Shown here: positions 1 through 8,837 of the stretch, piece by piece
How positions within the stretch are numbered: position 1 is the first letter of the stretch
How the letters are laid out: every line of letters begins with the position of its first letter
From: Pseudonocardia petroleophila
GTDB taxonomy: Bacteria; Actinomycetota; Actinomycetes; Mycobacteriales; Pseudonocardiaceae
NCBI RefSeq assembly: GCF_014235185.1
Contig: NZ_CP060131.1
Coordinates: forward strand, 565,501-629,500
Length of the DNA stretch: 64,000 nucleotides
Reading direction: 5' to 3'
Position numbers and translations under genes: made by a program
The notes under the pieces: generated by a model
Seen by the model: only the letters and a program-made list of their open reading frames with translations
Databases searched by the model: none
What the model was told of the DNA's origin: nothing

Positions 1-270
1 AGCGGCCGGCGCGGCAGCGTCGACGTCCGCTCGCCGTCCGGGATCCCGACCGCGGTGGCCACGAGCGGCTGGCTCGGCCTGCACGGGGAGCCGGCGCGCC
101 GGTTCTTCCCCCACCCGGGGGTCCGGTACGTCCCGATGGAGGGACCGGGGGCGACGGTGTCGGTCGCCACCCGCCCCGGCGACCGGCGCGAGGCGGTGGC
201 GGTGTTCCGGGCCGCCGCCCGGGCCGTCGCGGCGGTGGACCTCCCGGATCGCAACCGACCCGGGCCATGA
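1..270 (+). CDS. C-terminal end of a LysR-type transcriptional regulator (partial)
   Basis: The frame is open from base 1, so the gene begins outside the window and only its last 89 codons are present. The segment around VRYVPMEGPGATVSVATRPG followed by an Ala-rich final helix (AVFRAAARAVAAV) resembles the last strands and helix of a LysR substrate-binding domain, where the effector pocket closes. The HTH domain is not visible, so the assignment rests on the C-terminal pattern alone. A GTG at 55 is probably an internal valine. It is followed after 52 bases by a fumarylacetoacetate hydrolase gene on the same strand. Confidence 0.45.
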   Translation, partial: SGRRGSVDVRSPSGIPTAVATSGWLGLHGEPARRFFPHPGVRYVPMEGPGATVSVATRPGDRREAVAVFRAAARAVAAVDLPDRNRPGP

Positions 271-322
271 TCGACGGGGCCGCCCCGGGGCACACTGGAC
301 GGCCGACGACGAGGGGAGCCCG

Positions 323-1237
323 ATGCGCTGGAGCAGCTACGCCGAGGCCGACGGCACCGTCCGCACTGCGGTGTGGGCGGGCGACCGCCTGCATCCCGCG
401 CCAGCGGGCACCGCGCTGGTGGACCTGCTGGGCGACGACGGCACGCGGCTGCGCGCGGCCGCGGACGCCGCACTCACCGGCCCGGCCGTCGACCCGGCGA
501 CGGTGACGCTGCTGGCCCCGGTGCCGCGCCCGCCGTCGGTCCGCGACTTCATGGCCTTCGAGGAGCACGTGGTCACCGCGAGCGCCGCGATCGGGCTGAC
601 GGTCGACCCGCTGTGGTACCGGCAGCCCGTCTTCTACTTCACCAACCCCGCCGCCCTGCGCGGCCCGCACGAGCCGGTGGCGATCTCCCCCGGCAGCGCC
701 GCGTTCGACTACGAGCTCGAGGTCGCGGCCGTCATCGGGCGGGAGGGCGCCGACCTGAGCCCCGAGGAGGCGGTCGGTCACATCGCCGGCTACCTGGTGT
801 TCTGCGACTGGAGCGCCCGGGACCTGCAGGGCGAGGAGATGAAGCTCAACCTCGGCCCGGCGAAGGGCAAGGACTCGGCGTCGAGCTGCGGGCCGTGGAT
901 GCTCACCCCCGACGAGCTGCCCGCGTCCGCGGCGATGACCGCGTCGGTCAACGGGAAGCCGTACAGCGCCGGGCGGCTCGACGCCCTGCACTGGAGCTTC
1001 GGCGAGATGATCGCCTACGCCTCGCGCGGGACCCGCGTCCTGCCCGGGGACCTGATCGGCAGCGGCACCGTCGGCACCGGCTGCATCCTCGAGCTCGCCC
1101 GCGTCCACGGGGCCGACGCGTTCCCCTGGTTGCGCCCCGGCGACCGCGTCCGCCTCGAGGTCGACGGCCTCGGCGCGGTCGACGCCCCCATCACCGAGGG
1201 CGCCGCCGTGCGCCCGCTGCGGAAGGACCTCGCGTGA
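323..1237 (+). CDS. Fumarylacetoacetate hydrolase (FAH) family protein
   Basis: A 304-residue protein with an N-terminal FAH cap region and the FAH catalytic fold from about residue 75. The metal-binding carboxylates are recognisable: FDYELEVAAVIGREG around residue 132, then the conserved CDWSARDLQ segment and the KGKDSASSCGPW stretch. Family members cleave C-C bonds or decarboxylate/isomerise beta-keto or aromatic ring-cleavage products using Mg2+ or Mn2+. The start ATG has a good ribosome site (GAGGGGAG). The stop overlaps the start of the MBL hydrolase by 4 bp, so the two are probably co-translated and may act on one aromatic or keto-acid degradation route. The exact substrate cannot be read from sequence. 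Confidence 0.88.
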   Translation: MRWSSYAEADGTVRTAVWAGDRLHPAPAGTALVDLLGDDGTRLRAAADAALTGPAVDPATVTLLAPVPRPPSVRDFMAFEEHVVTASAAIGLTVDPLWYRQPVFYFTNPAALRGPHEPVAISPGSAAFDYELEVAAVIGREGADLSPEEAVGHIAGYLVFCDWSARDLQGEEMKLNLGPAKGKDSASSCGPWMLTPDELPASAAMTASVNGKPYSAGRLDALHWSFGEMIAYASRGTRVLPGDLIGSGTVGTGCILELARVHGADAFPWLRPGDRVRLEVDGLGAVDAPITEGAAVRPLRKDLA

Positions 1238-2178
1238 GCGCCCACACCCACGACATCACCGTCCCCGGCCCGCCGCGGCTGGAGGAGGTCTCGGACGGGA
1301 TCTTCGCCTACGTCCAGCCGGACGGGACGTGGTGGATCAACAACACCGGCTTCGCGGTGGGCCCGCAGGGCGTGGTCGCCGTCGACTCGTGCTCCACCGA
1401 GCGCCGCACCCGCGCCTTCGTCGACACCATCGGTTCGGTGACCTCGGCGCCGGTCCGGACGCTGGTCAACACCCACCACCACGGCGACCACACCTGGGGC
1501 AACGCGCTGTTCGGCACCGCCACGATCGTCGCCCACGAGCGCGCCCGCGAGGAGATGATCGCGTTCGGGCCGCCGCGCGAGCTGCCCTTCTGGGACACCC
1601 CGCAGTGGGGCTCGCTGCCGCTCGACCCGCCGTTCCTGACCTTCGCCGACGGCGTGACGCTGCACGTCGGCGACCTGCGCGCCGAGGTCCGGCACGTCGG
1701 GACGGCCGCGCACACCACCAACGACTCGCTGGTGTGGTTCCCCGATCGGTCCACGCTGTTCTGCGGCGACCTGATCTTCCACGGCGGCACCCCGTTCCTG
1801 CTCATGGGCTCGGTCGTCGGCGCGATCGACGTCCTGGAGAACGTCGTGGCCCCGCTGGGCGCCGGCACGACGGTGCCCGGGCACGGCCCGGTCTTCCACG
1901 GCCGCGCCCCGCTCGACGCCACGCTGGACTACCTGCGCTTCGTGCTCGACCTGGCCGAGCGGGGCCGCGCCGCCGGCGTCGCCCCGCTGCAGGCCGCCCG
2001 CGACACCGACCTGGGGCGGTTCGCGGACTGGCCGGACGCCGAGCGGATCGTCGGCAACCTGCACCGCGCCTACGCCGAGCTCGACGGGGGCCCGCGCGGC
2101 ACCCCCGTCGACGTCATGGCGGCACTCGGCGAGATGGTCGACTACAACGGCGGCAAGCCCCTGACCTGCCTCGCCTGA
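1234..2178 (+). CDS. MBL-fold metallo-hydrolase
   Basis: A 314-residue metallo-beta-lactamase-fold protein starting at GTG inside the previous stop (GTGA overlap). The zinc signature NTHHHGDHTWGN (HxHxDH type) lies near residue 80. A downstream His (HVGTAAHT) and Asp (LFCGDLIFHGG) and a final PGHGP motif complete the dinuclear metal site. Similar enzymes hydrolyse thioesters, lactones or ring-cleaved intermediates. Coupling to the FAH-family gene suggests they process the same small molecule. No signal peptide is seen, so it is cytoplasmic. Confidence 0.85.
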   Translation: MSAHTHDITVPGPPRLEEVSDGIFAYVQPDGTWWINNTGFAVGPQGVVAVDSCSTERRTRAFVDTIGSVTSAPVRTLVNTHHHGDHTWGNALFGTATIVAHERAREEMIAFGPPRELPFWDTPQWGSLPLDPPFLTFADGVTLHVGDLRAEVRHVGTAAHTTNDSLVWFPDRSTLFCGDLIFHGGTPFLLMGSVVGAIDVLENVVAPLGAGTTVPGHGPVFHGRAPLDATLDYLRFVLDLAERGRAAGVAPLQAARDTDLGRFADWPDAERIVGNLHRAYAELDGGPRGTPVDVMAALGEMVDYNGGKPLTCLA

Positions 2179-2268
2179 CCCGCCCCGCGAAGGGGGGGAC
2201 CGACGATCCGTGGCTGGGCGCGCGGCGCGACGGTAGGAACGGGGGACGGCGAGGAGAGGGCGGTAGCC

Positions 2269-3108
2269 ATGATCGACCGGGCCGGGCTGGCGGTGTTCCT
2301 CCGGCGTCGCCGGGAGGCCCTGCAGCCGGAGGACGTCGGCCTCCCGCGCGGGCCGCGGCGCCGGACCAGCGGGCTGCGGCGGGAGGAGGTCGCCGCGCTG
2401 TGCCACATGTCGGCCGACTACTACTCCCGGCTCGAACGCGAACGCGGCCCCCAGCCGTCCACGCAGATGCTCGCCTCGATCGCCCAGGGGCTGCACCTGT
2501 CCCTGGACGAGCGCGACCACCTGTTCCGGCTCGCCGGGCACAGCCCCCCGCAGCGGGGAGCGGCCAGCGAGCACATCAGCCCCGGCCTGCTGCGCATCCT
2601 CGACCGGCTCGACGACACCCCCGCCGAGATCGTCACCGAGCTGGGCGAGACGCTGCGGCAGAGCCCGCTCGGCGTCGCGCTCACCGGGGACTCGACCCGG
2701 TACACCGGCCCGGCCCGCAGCCGCGGGTACCGGTGGTTCACCGACCCCGACACCCGCCGCCTGTACGCCCCCGAGGACCACCCGTTCCTGACCCGGATGT
2801 ACGCCTCGGGCCTGCGCGGGCTCGTGACGCTGCGCGGCCCCGGCTCCCGGGCCGCCCACCTCGCGGAGCTGCTCGTCGAGCAGAGCGAGGAGTTCCGCAC
2901 CGCCTGGGACGAGCACGAGATCGGCGTCCGCCCCCACGACGTGAAGCGGCTCGTGCACCCCGAGCTCGGCCTGCTGGAGCTGCACTGCCAGACGCTGCTC
3001 GACCCGGACCAGGCGCACCTGCTGTTCGTCTACACCGCGGTGCCCGGGTCGGAGAGCCACGACAAGCTGCGGCTGCTGTCCGTCATCGGGGCCCAGGCGT
3101 TCCCCTGA
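2269..3108 (+). CDS. XRE-family transcriptional regulator with MmyB-like ligand-binding domain
   Basis: A 279-residue protein. Residues 8-75 form a Cro/C1-type helix-turn-helix (RTSGLRREEVAALCHMS, then YYSRLERERG). Residues 105-270 match the MmyB-like ligand-binding domain (PAS-like) common in actinobacterial regulators of this length, which bind acyl or other small ligands. The ATG is preceded by GAGAGGGCGG. Its 3' end overlaps the convergent VC0807-type gene by 26 bp. Targets are unknown; such genes often control an adjacent oxidoreductase or hydrolase, and here the nearest upstream genes are the FAH/MBL pair. Confidence 0.85.
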   Translation: MIDRAGLAVFLRRRREALQPEDVGLPRGPRRRTSGLRREEVAALCHMSADYYSRLERERGPQPSTQMLASIAQGLHLSLDERDHLFRLAGHSPPQRGAASEHISPGLLRILDRLDDTPAEIVTELGETLRQSPLGVALTGDSTRYTGPARSRGYRWFTDPDTRRLYAPEDHPFLTRMYASGLRGLVTLRGPGSRAAHLAELLVEQSEEFRTAWDEHEIGVRPHDVKRLVHPELGLLELHCQTLLDPDQAHLLFVYTAVPGSESHDKLRLLSVIGAQAFP

Positions 3109-3811
3109 CGCCCCGACCCGGGTCCGCCTCGGCGGGCGGCGGGGCGGTGTCGTGGCCCTGCCGGGCCGCGGCCGCCTGCGCCCGCCGCCCGATGGCGACG
3201 GTGACGGTGACCAGCCCCGCGATGACGAGGAGCGGGACGACGTTGTTGACCAGCACCATCGGCTCCGTGCCGAGGGTCAGGGTGAGCAGCGCGCGGATCG
3301 CCGCCTCGCCGAGCAGGGTCACGCCCCACATCAGCCCGATCGTCCGCTGGACCCGGCGGAACTGCGGGTGCCGCCACAACCCGTTCCACCACTGCCGCTG
3401 CACCGCCGAGCCGTCGGTGGCGAAGCGGCGGCCGAGGTAGAACGTCAGCGGCCGCCCGACCACGAGCGTCACCAGCATGACCACGCCGATCAGCCCCGTC
3501 GCGAGCGAGTCCTTGAGGAACACCGCACGGGCGTCGTCGGAGAAGAGGGCGGTGACGATCCCGATCACGATGCCGATCAGCACGAACACGCTGAACTCGT
3601 CGACGACCCGGTGCCGGGCCACCGTGTAGGCGATCTCCAGCACCGGCCACGCCCCGGAGACGAGCAGCGCGGTCACCTCGCCCGCCCCGAACACGCGGGT
3701 CAGCAGGACGTAGGTCGCGAACGGCAGCACGACGTTCACGATGATCGTCACGATCCAGTTCGCGAGGGCGGACTGGCCGCTGACGGGCTTCCCGGCATCA
3801 GGTGTGCTCAT
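3083..3811 (-). CDS. VC0807-family multi-pass membrane protein
   Basis: A 242-residue integral membrane protein from the ATG at 3811 (MSTPDAGKPV). An upstream in-frame extension to 4048 was rejected because it runs antisense through the PaaX-type gene. About five to six hydrophobic helices are visible (WIVTIIVNVVLPFATYVLL; FSVFVLIGIVIGIVTALF; LATGLIGVVMLVTLVVG; near the end LVNNVVPLLVIAGLVTVTVA). The loop with FYLGRRFATDG is typical of the VC0807 family, whose function is not established. The last 40 residues are polar and disordered. It is divergent from the PaaX-type regulator with 52 bp between starts, which makes it a candidate target of that regulator. Confidence 0.75.
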   Translation of the reverse strand: MSTPDAGKPVSGQSALANWIVTIIVNVVLPFATYVLLTRVFGAGEVTALLVSGAWPVLEIAYTVARHRVVDEFSVFVLIGIVIGIVTALFSDDARAVFLKDSLATGLIGVVMLVTLVVGRPLTFYLGRRFATDGSAVQRQWWNGLWRHPQFRRVQRTIGLMWGVTLLGEAAIRALLTLTLGTEPMVLVNNVVPLLVIAGLVTVTVAIGRRAQAAAARQGHDTAPPPAEADPGRGVRGTPGPR

Positions 3812-3840
3812 GATCGGCTCTTTCGTCGGCGGACCAGCGA

Positions 3841-3882
3841 GTTGTGCGTTACCGTATCCGGTCGTGAGCGGATCCGCACAAC
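3841..3882. promoter_or_regulatory. Inverted repeat at the divergent VC0807/PaaX promoter
   Basis: Perfect 8-bp arms GTTGTGCG (3841-3848) and CGCACAAC (3875-3882) flank a second nested pair ATCCG/CGGAT. The site sits between the divergent genes and covers the GTG start of the PaaX-like gene, a position suited to autoregulation. Function is inferred from symmetry and position only. Confidence 0.4.
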
Positions 3883-4694
3883 ATGCGACGGCCTCCGGTC
3901 TCGTGTTCTTCGTCCTCGGCGCCGCCCGGGTCCCCCCGTCGCCGCCGCTGCCGGGGCCGGTGCTGGTCCGCATGCTGGGTGATCTCGGCGTGGCGGAGGG
4001 GGCCGCCCGCTCGACGGTCCTGCGGCTGCGCCGGGCCGGCTCGATCACCTCGGTCCGGATGGACCGGACGGTCGGCTACGCGCCCTCCGCGTCGGTGCTG
4101 TCCGGGCACCGCCGGCACGCGGCCGGGTCGGCCGCAGCCGAGTGGGACGGGGAGTTCCACACCCTGCTCGTCCAGGTGCCCGAGCGCCGCCGCGGGTTCC
4201 GCGACGCGCTGCGCCGCGCCGCCCACACCGCCGGCTACCGCGGTCTCGGCCCCGGCCTGCTCATCGCACCGACCGACCGCCGCGCCGAGCTCGCCCCCAC
4301 GCTCGACCGGGCCCCGAAGGACGCCCAGGTCCTGCCCGGGCACCTGCGCCTGTCGGTCGAGGACAGCCGGACCGTGGCCGAGCGCCTGTGGGGGCTCGAC
4401 CAGCTGGGCGCCCGCTACCGGGTCCTCGCCGACGCGGCGCACACCGCCGCCGCCCGCGCGCGCACCGACCCACCGACCGGCCCCGACGCCCTGCGCGCCC
4501 TCGCCGCTGCCACGCTCCCGATCTACGAGGCGATCCGCGACGATCCCGAGCTGCCGACGCAGCTCCTCGCCCCCGACTGGCCGCAGCACCGCGTGCGCGT
4601 GGCGCTCACCGAGGCCCTGCGCGCACTCGTGCCCGGCGTCGACGAGTACGTCGCGGCCCTGCGGGCCGGGACCGGGCGCACGCCCCCGCCGTGA
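3864..4694 (+). CDS. PaaX-family transcriptional regulator
   Basis: A 276-residue protein from GTG 3864. The N-terminal winged helix (VLVRMLGDLGVAEGAARSTV, then LRRAGSI) and the following wing are typical of PaaX. The central domain and the C-terminal helical part (residues about 180-260, with AAATLPIYEAIRDDPELP and LLAPDWP) match PaaX_C. PaaX repressors classically respond to phenylacetyl-CoA, but many actinobacterial members sit near unrelated genes. No phenylacetate genes are seen here, so the ligand is unknown. The longer reading frame from 3741 was rejected because it would overlap the divergent membrane-protein gene. Confidence 0.8.
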   Translation: MSGSAQHATASGLVFFVLGAARVPPSPPLPGPVLVRMLGDLGVAEGAARSTVLRLRRAGSITSVRMDRTVGYAPSASVLSGHRRHAAGSAAAEWDGEFHTLLVQVPERRRGFRDALRRAAHTAGYRGLGPGLLIAPTDRRAELAPTLDRAPKDAQVLPGHLRLSVEDSRTVAERLWGLDQLGARYRVLADAAHTAAARARTDPPTGPDALRALAAATLPIYEAIRDDPELPTQLLAPDWPQHRVRVALTEALRALVPGVDEYVAALRAGTGRTPPP

Positions 4695-4939
4695 CGGCTC
4701 CGGTCGCGGCGGCCGTCGCCCCGCCGCCCGCTCCCGCGACCAGCTCGGCGTCGTCGCGCCGCACCGGGCCGGGCATGCCCGCGGTCGATCCCTCCGCGGC
4801 CCCCGGTCGTCACCTTCCGTCCGACGACCGTGCCGGCGTAGCGAAACCCGTCCCCCGGCCGACTCGACATACGGTGCCGGCCCGCAGCCCGGGCCGGCGG
4901 GACCCGGCGCAGCGCCGGGAGCGCGCCACGGGAGGAACC

Positions 4940-6598
4940 ATGTCGGACCCGGTGACGGCGGCCGAGGGCGACCGGGGCCGGGGACCCCGGCCGGCTCGGG
5001 CCCTGCGCTTCGGCCCACCCGGTGCGGGTGAGCTCAACGGCGCGGTGGTGCGCGGCGGGGTCGGTGTCGCGGTGGGGCTCGCGGCACTGGTGCTCATCAC
5101 GGTCAGCACGGCGGCGCTGCCGGTGGTGCTGGCCTGTGGTCTCGGCGCCCTCGGCGTCCACGACGTCGCCGACGTGCTGGCGCGCCGCGCAGCGACCGGG
5201 GGGCGGGGGGTCGCGCGGCTGCTGCGCGGGCTCGTCGGGGTGGCGCTCGCCGTGCTCCTGCTCGTCACCCCGCCGACCGCCCTCGGATCCCTGCTGGCCC
5301 TGGTCGGTGTCCTGCTGGTCCTGCGCGGGCTGGTCACGCTGGCGGCCGGGGTCCTCGGCAGGCGGGAGCGCCGCGCGGCGCGGCTGGTCGGTGGGGTGTC
5401 GGGCGCCGCCGTCGGGGTCGTGGCGGTGGTGACCCCGGCCTCCCTGGCGGAGGCCGTGCTGCTGATCGGGGCGCTGCTGCTGGTCGGGGTGGGTGCCGTG
5501 GTGCTCGGCCACGGCATCCGGGCCGCCCGAGCCGGCTCCGACGTGCGCGCGATGTCCGGGACGCTGATCAGCGACCTGGTCTGGGACCAGATCCGCGACG
5601 CCGACATCGGCGAGGATTCCCGGGCCGCGATCGCGGACACCCTGTACTTCGAGGCGCCCGAGCGGCGCGGCAAGCTCGCCGCGTGGTGGACCATGCTGCT
5701 GCTGAGCATCGCCATCGCGACGTTCGCGGTGCTGCAGGACTCCACCGCGGTGGTGATCGGGGCCATGCTCGTCGCCCCCCTCATGGTGCCGATCCTCGGG
5801 CTCGCCGGTTCGCTGGTGAACGGATGGACCCGCCGGGCCACCGCCTCGGGGCTCCTCGTCCTGGCCGGGGCCTGCGCAGCAGTCGCCTTCTCCCTCGTCC
5901 TGTCCACCTGGCTCCCGGCCGCGGTCGCGTTCGCGTTCGACAGCAACACCCAGGTTCTCGGCCGCGTCAGCCCGAACCTGCTCGACCTGCTGATCGCCGT
6001 CGCCGCCGGTGCGGCCGGCGCGTTCGCGACCGTGAACGCCCGCGTCGCCTCCGGGATCGCCGGTGTCTCGATCGCGGTGGCACTGGTCCCCCCGCTCGCC
6101 GTGGTCGGGATCGCCATCGGCGCCGCGGAGTTCGGCGACGCCCTGGGCGCGTTCCTGCTGTTCCTGACCAACTTCGTCGCGATCGTGCTGTCCGCGGCGG
6201 CCGTGTTCGTGCTGACCGGCTTCGCCCGCACGCACGCCGACCGGGCGCAGCGGCGACGCCTCACCGCGGCCGTGGCCCCGTTCGCCGCGCTCGCCCTCGT
6301 CGTACTGGTGCCGCTGGTCGTCACCTCCCAGGGGCTGCTGGTCACGTTCACCACCGAACGGACCGCCCACGACACCGTCGAGGACTGGCTGCGGACCCGG
6401 CCGGGCCTGCGGCTGGTCGACCTCGGCTACCGCGACGGCGTCGTCGAGATCGGGGTGACCGGCACCGGACCGCTCGGCGACGTCGCCGATCTGCAGCGCA
6501 GGATCTCCGCCGGGGTCGGCTACGGCATCCCGGTCGCCGTCGAGTTCACCCCCAGCACCCGTGTGCAGATCGACCCGACCAGCGGAGCCGGCACCTGA
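4940..6598 (+). CDS. DUF308-DUF389 fusion membrane protein
   Basis: A 552-residue protein with ATG preceded by GGGAGGAACC. Residues about 35-195 contain paired hydrophobic helices of the HdeD/DUF308 type. From about residue 204 follows a DUF389 (TIGR00341-type) domain: a soluble lead-in (SDLVWDQIRDADIGEDSR) and then helices including VVIGAMLVAPLMVPILGLAG, the family hallmark. The C-terminal 80 residues form a soluble domain with a regular ferredoxin-like pattern. Function is unknown; DUF389 proteins are predicted transporters or membrane sensors. The 245 bp upstream (4695-4939) show no gene. The gene ends about 130 bp before the tRNA-derived repeat that marks the island edge. Confidence 0.75.
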   Translation: MSDPVTAAEGDRGRGPRPARALRFGPPGAGELNGAVVRGGVGVAVGLAALVLITVSTAALPVVLACGLGALGVHDVADVLARRAATGGRGVARLLRGLVGVALAVLLLVTPPTALGSLLALVGVLLVLRGLVTLAAGVLGRRERRAARLVGGVSGAAVGVVAVVTPASLAEAVLLIGALLLVGVGAVVLGHGIRAARAGSDVRAMSGTLISDLVWDQIRDADIGEDSRAAIADTLYFEAPERRGKLAAWWTMLLLSIAIATFAVLQDSTAVVIGAMLVAPLMVPILGLAGSLVNGWTRRATASGLLVLAGACAAVAFSLVLSTWLPAAVAFAFDSNTQVLGRVSPNLLDLLIAVAAGAAGAFATVNARVASGIAGVSIAVALVPPLAVVGIAIGAAEFGDALGAFLLFLTNFVAIVLSAAAVFVLTGFARTHADRAQRRRLTAAVAPFAALALVVLVPLVVTSQGLLVTFTTERTAHDTVEDWLRTRPGLRLVDLGYRDGVVEIGVTGTGPLGDVADLQRRISAGVGYGIPVAVEFTPSTRVQIDPTSGAGT

Positions 6599-6731
6599 CC
6601 GAGGGGGCGGACGCCCCTGCGTCCCCGGGCGCGCTGACGATCGGCCGGGACAGTGCCGGCAGCGGTGCGGGTCGCACCTGCGATGGGGTCGGTATTGATG
6701 ACCTCAGCGGAGTGTTTCCGCTGGTGAGGAA

Positions 6732-6776
<45 letters not shown>

Positions 6777-7398
6777 GTCGGCGGGTTCGCGATTCCCGCA
6801 CGTCAATCACGCCACGCACGTTCCAGGCGGGCTCGAACGTGCAGGTGGCGATGCACGGTGTAGAGCAAGTGGTCCCCAAGTGGTCCCCACTGGGGATGTC
6901 GTCGTGGTCGCCGAGGACGTCGGAGTCGATGACGCTCAGCTGCAGGGCGACGTGTGGGTCGTCGTCGGTGTCGCGGTCGATGGGCCAGGTGACGGACTCG
7001 ATCCCGGCCAAGGAACGCCCCCGTTCCGCGGTGACTACACGTTGACCACGGTCTGAGAATCGCAAGGCCGACATCTCTCGCTTCCCGAAGTCATGCTTCC
7101 TGTCGTCCCGCCTGTCTCCAGGTGAAACGCAACAGATATCGAGCACTCTCGATTTCGCAAACGTGACGCCCCACTGGTTCAAGGTCGCTGACTGGGCCCG
7201 ACCCGGGAGGCCCAGAATTGCCGAGGGACTCCAGGCCACATGTTGATCAGCAAGTTCGGGCGGAACACGATCGATGACGAGCTCAACGTGCACGGAGCGA
7301 TCGGAGTGCGCGCCAGATCACGCCGCACGGCCTCATGCAGCGGACCGCTGCTCACGGCGATCCGTGAAGCAGCGGCCCGGCGATCACGACCGCGACGA
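6777..7398. other. Gene-poor left end of the island
   Basis: No convincing gene is seen here. A minus-strand frame spans 6520-7293, but it has no recognisable family and runs into the DUF389 gene. Two structured spots stand out. GCACGTTC/GAACGTGC forms an 8-bp inverted repeat at 6816-6842. AAGTGGTCCCC is repeated in tandem at 6867-6877 and 6878-6888. Both lie within 115 bp of the att repeat, where integrase or excisionase binding sites usually sit. Confidence 0.45.
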
Positions 7399-7905
7399 CT
7401 ACGACGCGATGAACCGTGCGCAGGAGTTCCATACGGCGTCGGCGTAGCGCTTCGCGCCGGCGCCCGCCCAGGGCGGCAGCGGCTGGCGGCGCAGCGCAGC
7501 GAGCGCCGTGCGGGTCCCGAGGGTGGTCACGAAGTACCAGGCCACCCCGACGGGTACCCCGATCCCGAGCACACACCGCCCGTAGTCGCCCCACGGGTGC
7601 CACCACGAAGCCCGAGCCGCCGGCGCCGCGGCGAGCGTGTGCACGGCGACGAGGTTCACGGCGGGCGACGCCTGCGGGGCCGGGGAGTCCACGATCCGCA
7701 TCGTGGGTCCGTCGACGAGGCTCGTCGTCGCTGCGAGGCCAGACGGGGTGCCGCCGTCGACCGACAGGGCCGGCCCGACCGACGCTCCAGTGACGGCGAC
7801 GGCAAGCGCCGCCGTCGCCAACCCGAACGCGTACCGCCGCTCGCGGCGGCGCACCAGGTGCGACGCGGGGGCGTCGGTGTCTGGGGCGCAGGTGAAGATG
7901 GTCAT
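7399..7905 (-). CDS. Small membrane/secreted protein of unknown function
   Basis: A 168-residue protein from ATG 7905, chosen for its strong ribosome site (GAGGAG). The longer frame to 8673 runs antisense through the FHA-like gene and was rejected. A basic stretch (HLVRRRERR) precedes a hydrophobic segment (YAFGLATAALAVAVTGASVG) that could be a signal or anchor. A second hydrophobic segment (CVLGIGVPVGVAWYFVTTLG) follows a Trp-rich stretch (SWWHPWGDYGRC). The C-terminus is basic with one more Cys (WNSCARF). No family is recognised. It is divergent from the PFNA-like operon with 130 bp between starts. A bacteriocin-like peptide precursor or an accessory membrane component are both possible. 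Confidence 0.55.
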   Translation of the reverse strand: MTIFTCAPDTDAPASHLVRRRERRYAFGLATAALAVAVTGASVGPALSVDGGTPSGLAATTSLVDGPTMRIVDSPAPQASPAVNLVAVHTLAAAPAARASWWHPWGDYGRCVLGIGVPVGVAWYFVTTLGTRTALAALRRQPLPPWAGAGAKRYADAVWNSCARFIAS

Positions 7906-8035
7906 GGTCACTCCTCGGTCGTGTCCACGCCTCGCGGTCATCGAGGCCCGCTGAGCACACCCCCGGCCAGGGCGAGCGACCACCCCGCTGCGCAGCGGGG
8001 TGGACATCGCCGGCGATCGGCGATGGAGTTCGGGG

Positions 8036-8797
8036 ATGACCCCGCTGGACATCTCGCACCCGCCGCCGACCCGATGGCTTGCGGTACACGAGGGCGAGGG
8101 GCCGGACCTCCGGATCACCGCCACCCGCCCGATGCCGGTCGGCACACGAGTCACCGTCGGCCGGGAGGGCGATGTCGCGATCGGGGTGAGGACACCCAAT
8201 CGCGGCGTCTCCCGGATCGCGGTGGAGGTGACGGCGAGCCCGACCGGCTGGCGGATCGCGGTGCCGAACCGCAACGGCGCGGTAATGCACCCGTGGGGCG
8301 GGCCGTTGCAGGTCGCCTCCCCCGTCGACGGCATTGACTGGCCGCTGCTGGGGATCCGGTTACGACACACCAACACGTCCCAACACTGGATCCTGCTCAG
8401 CGCCGACGACCTGGCCATCACCCCCGCGGGTCCAGTCGCTGGCGACGAGTCGTCGGGAACCGATCTCGCCGGGCGCCCCAGCGACCTGTCCAAAGGCACG
8501 AGCCAGGCCATACGGGTCGTGTTCCACGAGCTGCTGAGCTGGCCGCCGCGGCACCCAGCGACGCCGCTGCAGCTCAAGCAGGCCGCCACCCGGCTCGGCA
8601 TCGCTCCGCCCTCGGTGCGGGACCGATTGGCCGTGGCGTGGGACAAGGCCGCCGAGCTGGGCGTGAACGGCATCGAGCGGGACCTGACCGATCCCGGTTA
8701 TCTCTACGCCCTCGTCCGCGCGGGCTACGTCCGGCCGCCCCGTGTCGCGCCCGGACTCGCCGGGCTGCGTTACATCTCGAGCGGTTCGCACGATTAA
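8036..8797 (+). CDS. FHA-like domain protein, first gene of the PFNA-like operon
   Basis: A 253-residue protein from ATG 8036 (GGAG 7 bases upstream). Residues about 10-125 fit an FHA fold: TVGREGDVAIG, then GVSRIAVEV, a GWRI strand and PNRNG in place of the S/N-x-N-G loop. The usual His of SRxH is replaced (SRIA), so phosphothreonine binding may be weak. The C-terminal third is helical with an HTH-like stretch (LQLKQAATRLGIAPPSVRDR). FHA proteins read phosphothreonine marks, so the kinase at 15336 is an obvious partner. The next gene starts 40 bp downstream. Confidence 0.65.
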   Translation: MTPLDISHPPPTRWLAVHEGEGPDLRITATRPMPVGTRVTVGREGDVAIGVRTPNRGVSRIAVEVTASPTGWRIAVPNRNGAVMHPWGGPLQVASPVDGIDWPLLGIRLRHTNTSQHWILLSADDLAITPAGPVAGDESSGTDLAGRPSDLSKGTSQAIRVVFHELLSWPPRHPATPLQLKQAATRLGIAPPSVRDRLAVAWDKAAELGVNGIERDLTDPGYLYALVRAGYVRPPRVAPGLAGLRYISSGSHD

Positions 8798-8837
8798 CCA
8801 GCGACCAAGTGGTGATCACGAGTGGCAGGGGGGCGAC

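Noticed and set aside
7240..8337. Plus-strand gene opposite the small membrane-protein gene
   Set aside because: Arg-rich shadow composition, and it overlaps the well-supported FHA-like and small membrane-protein genes.
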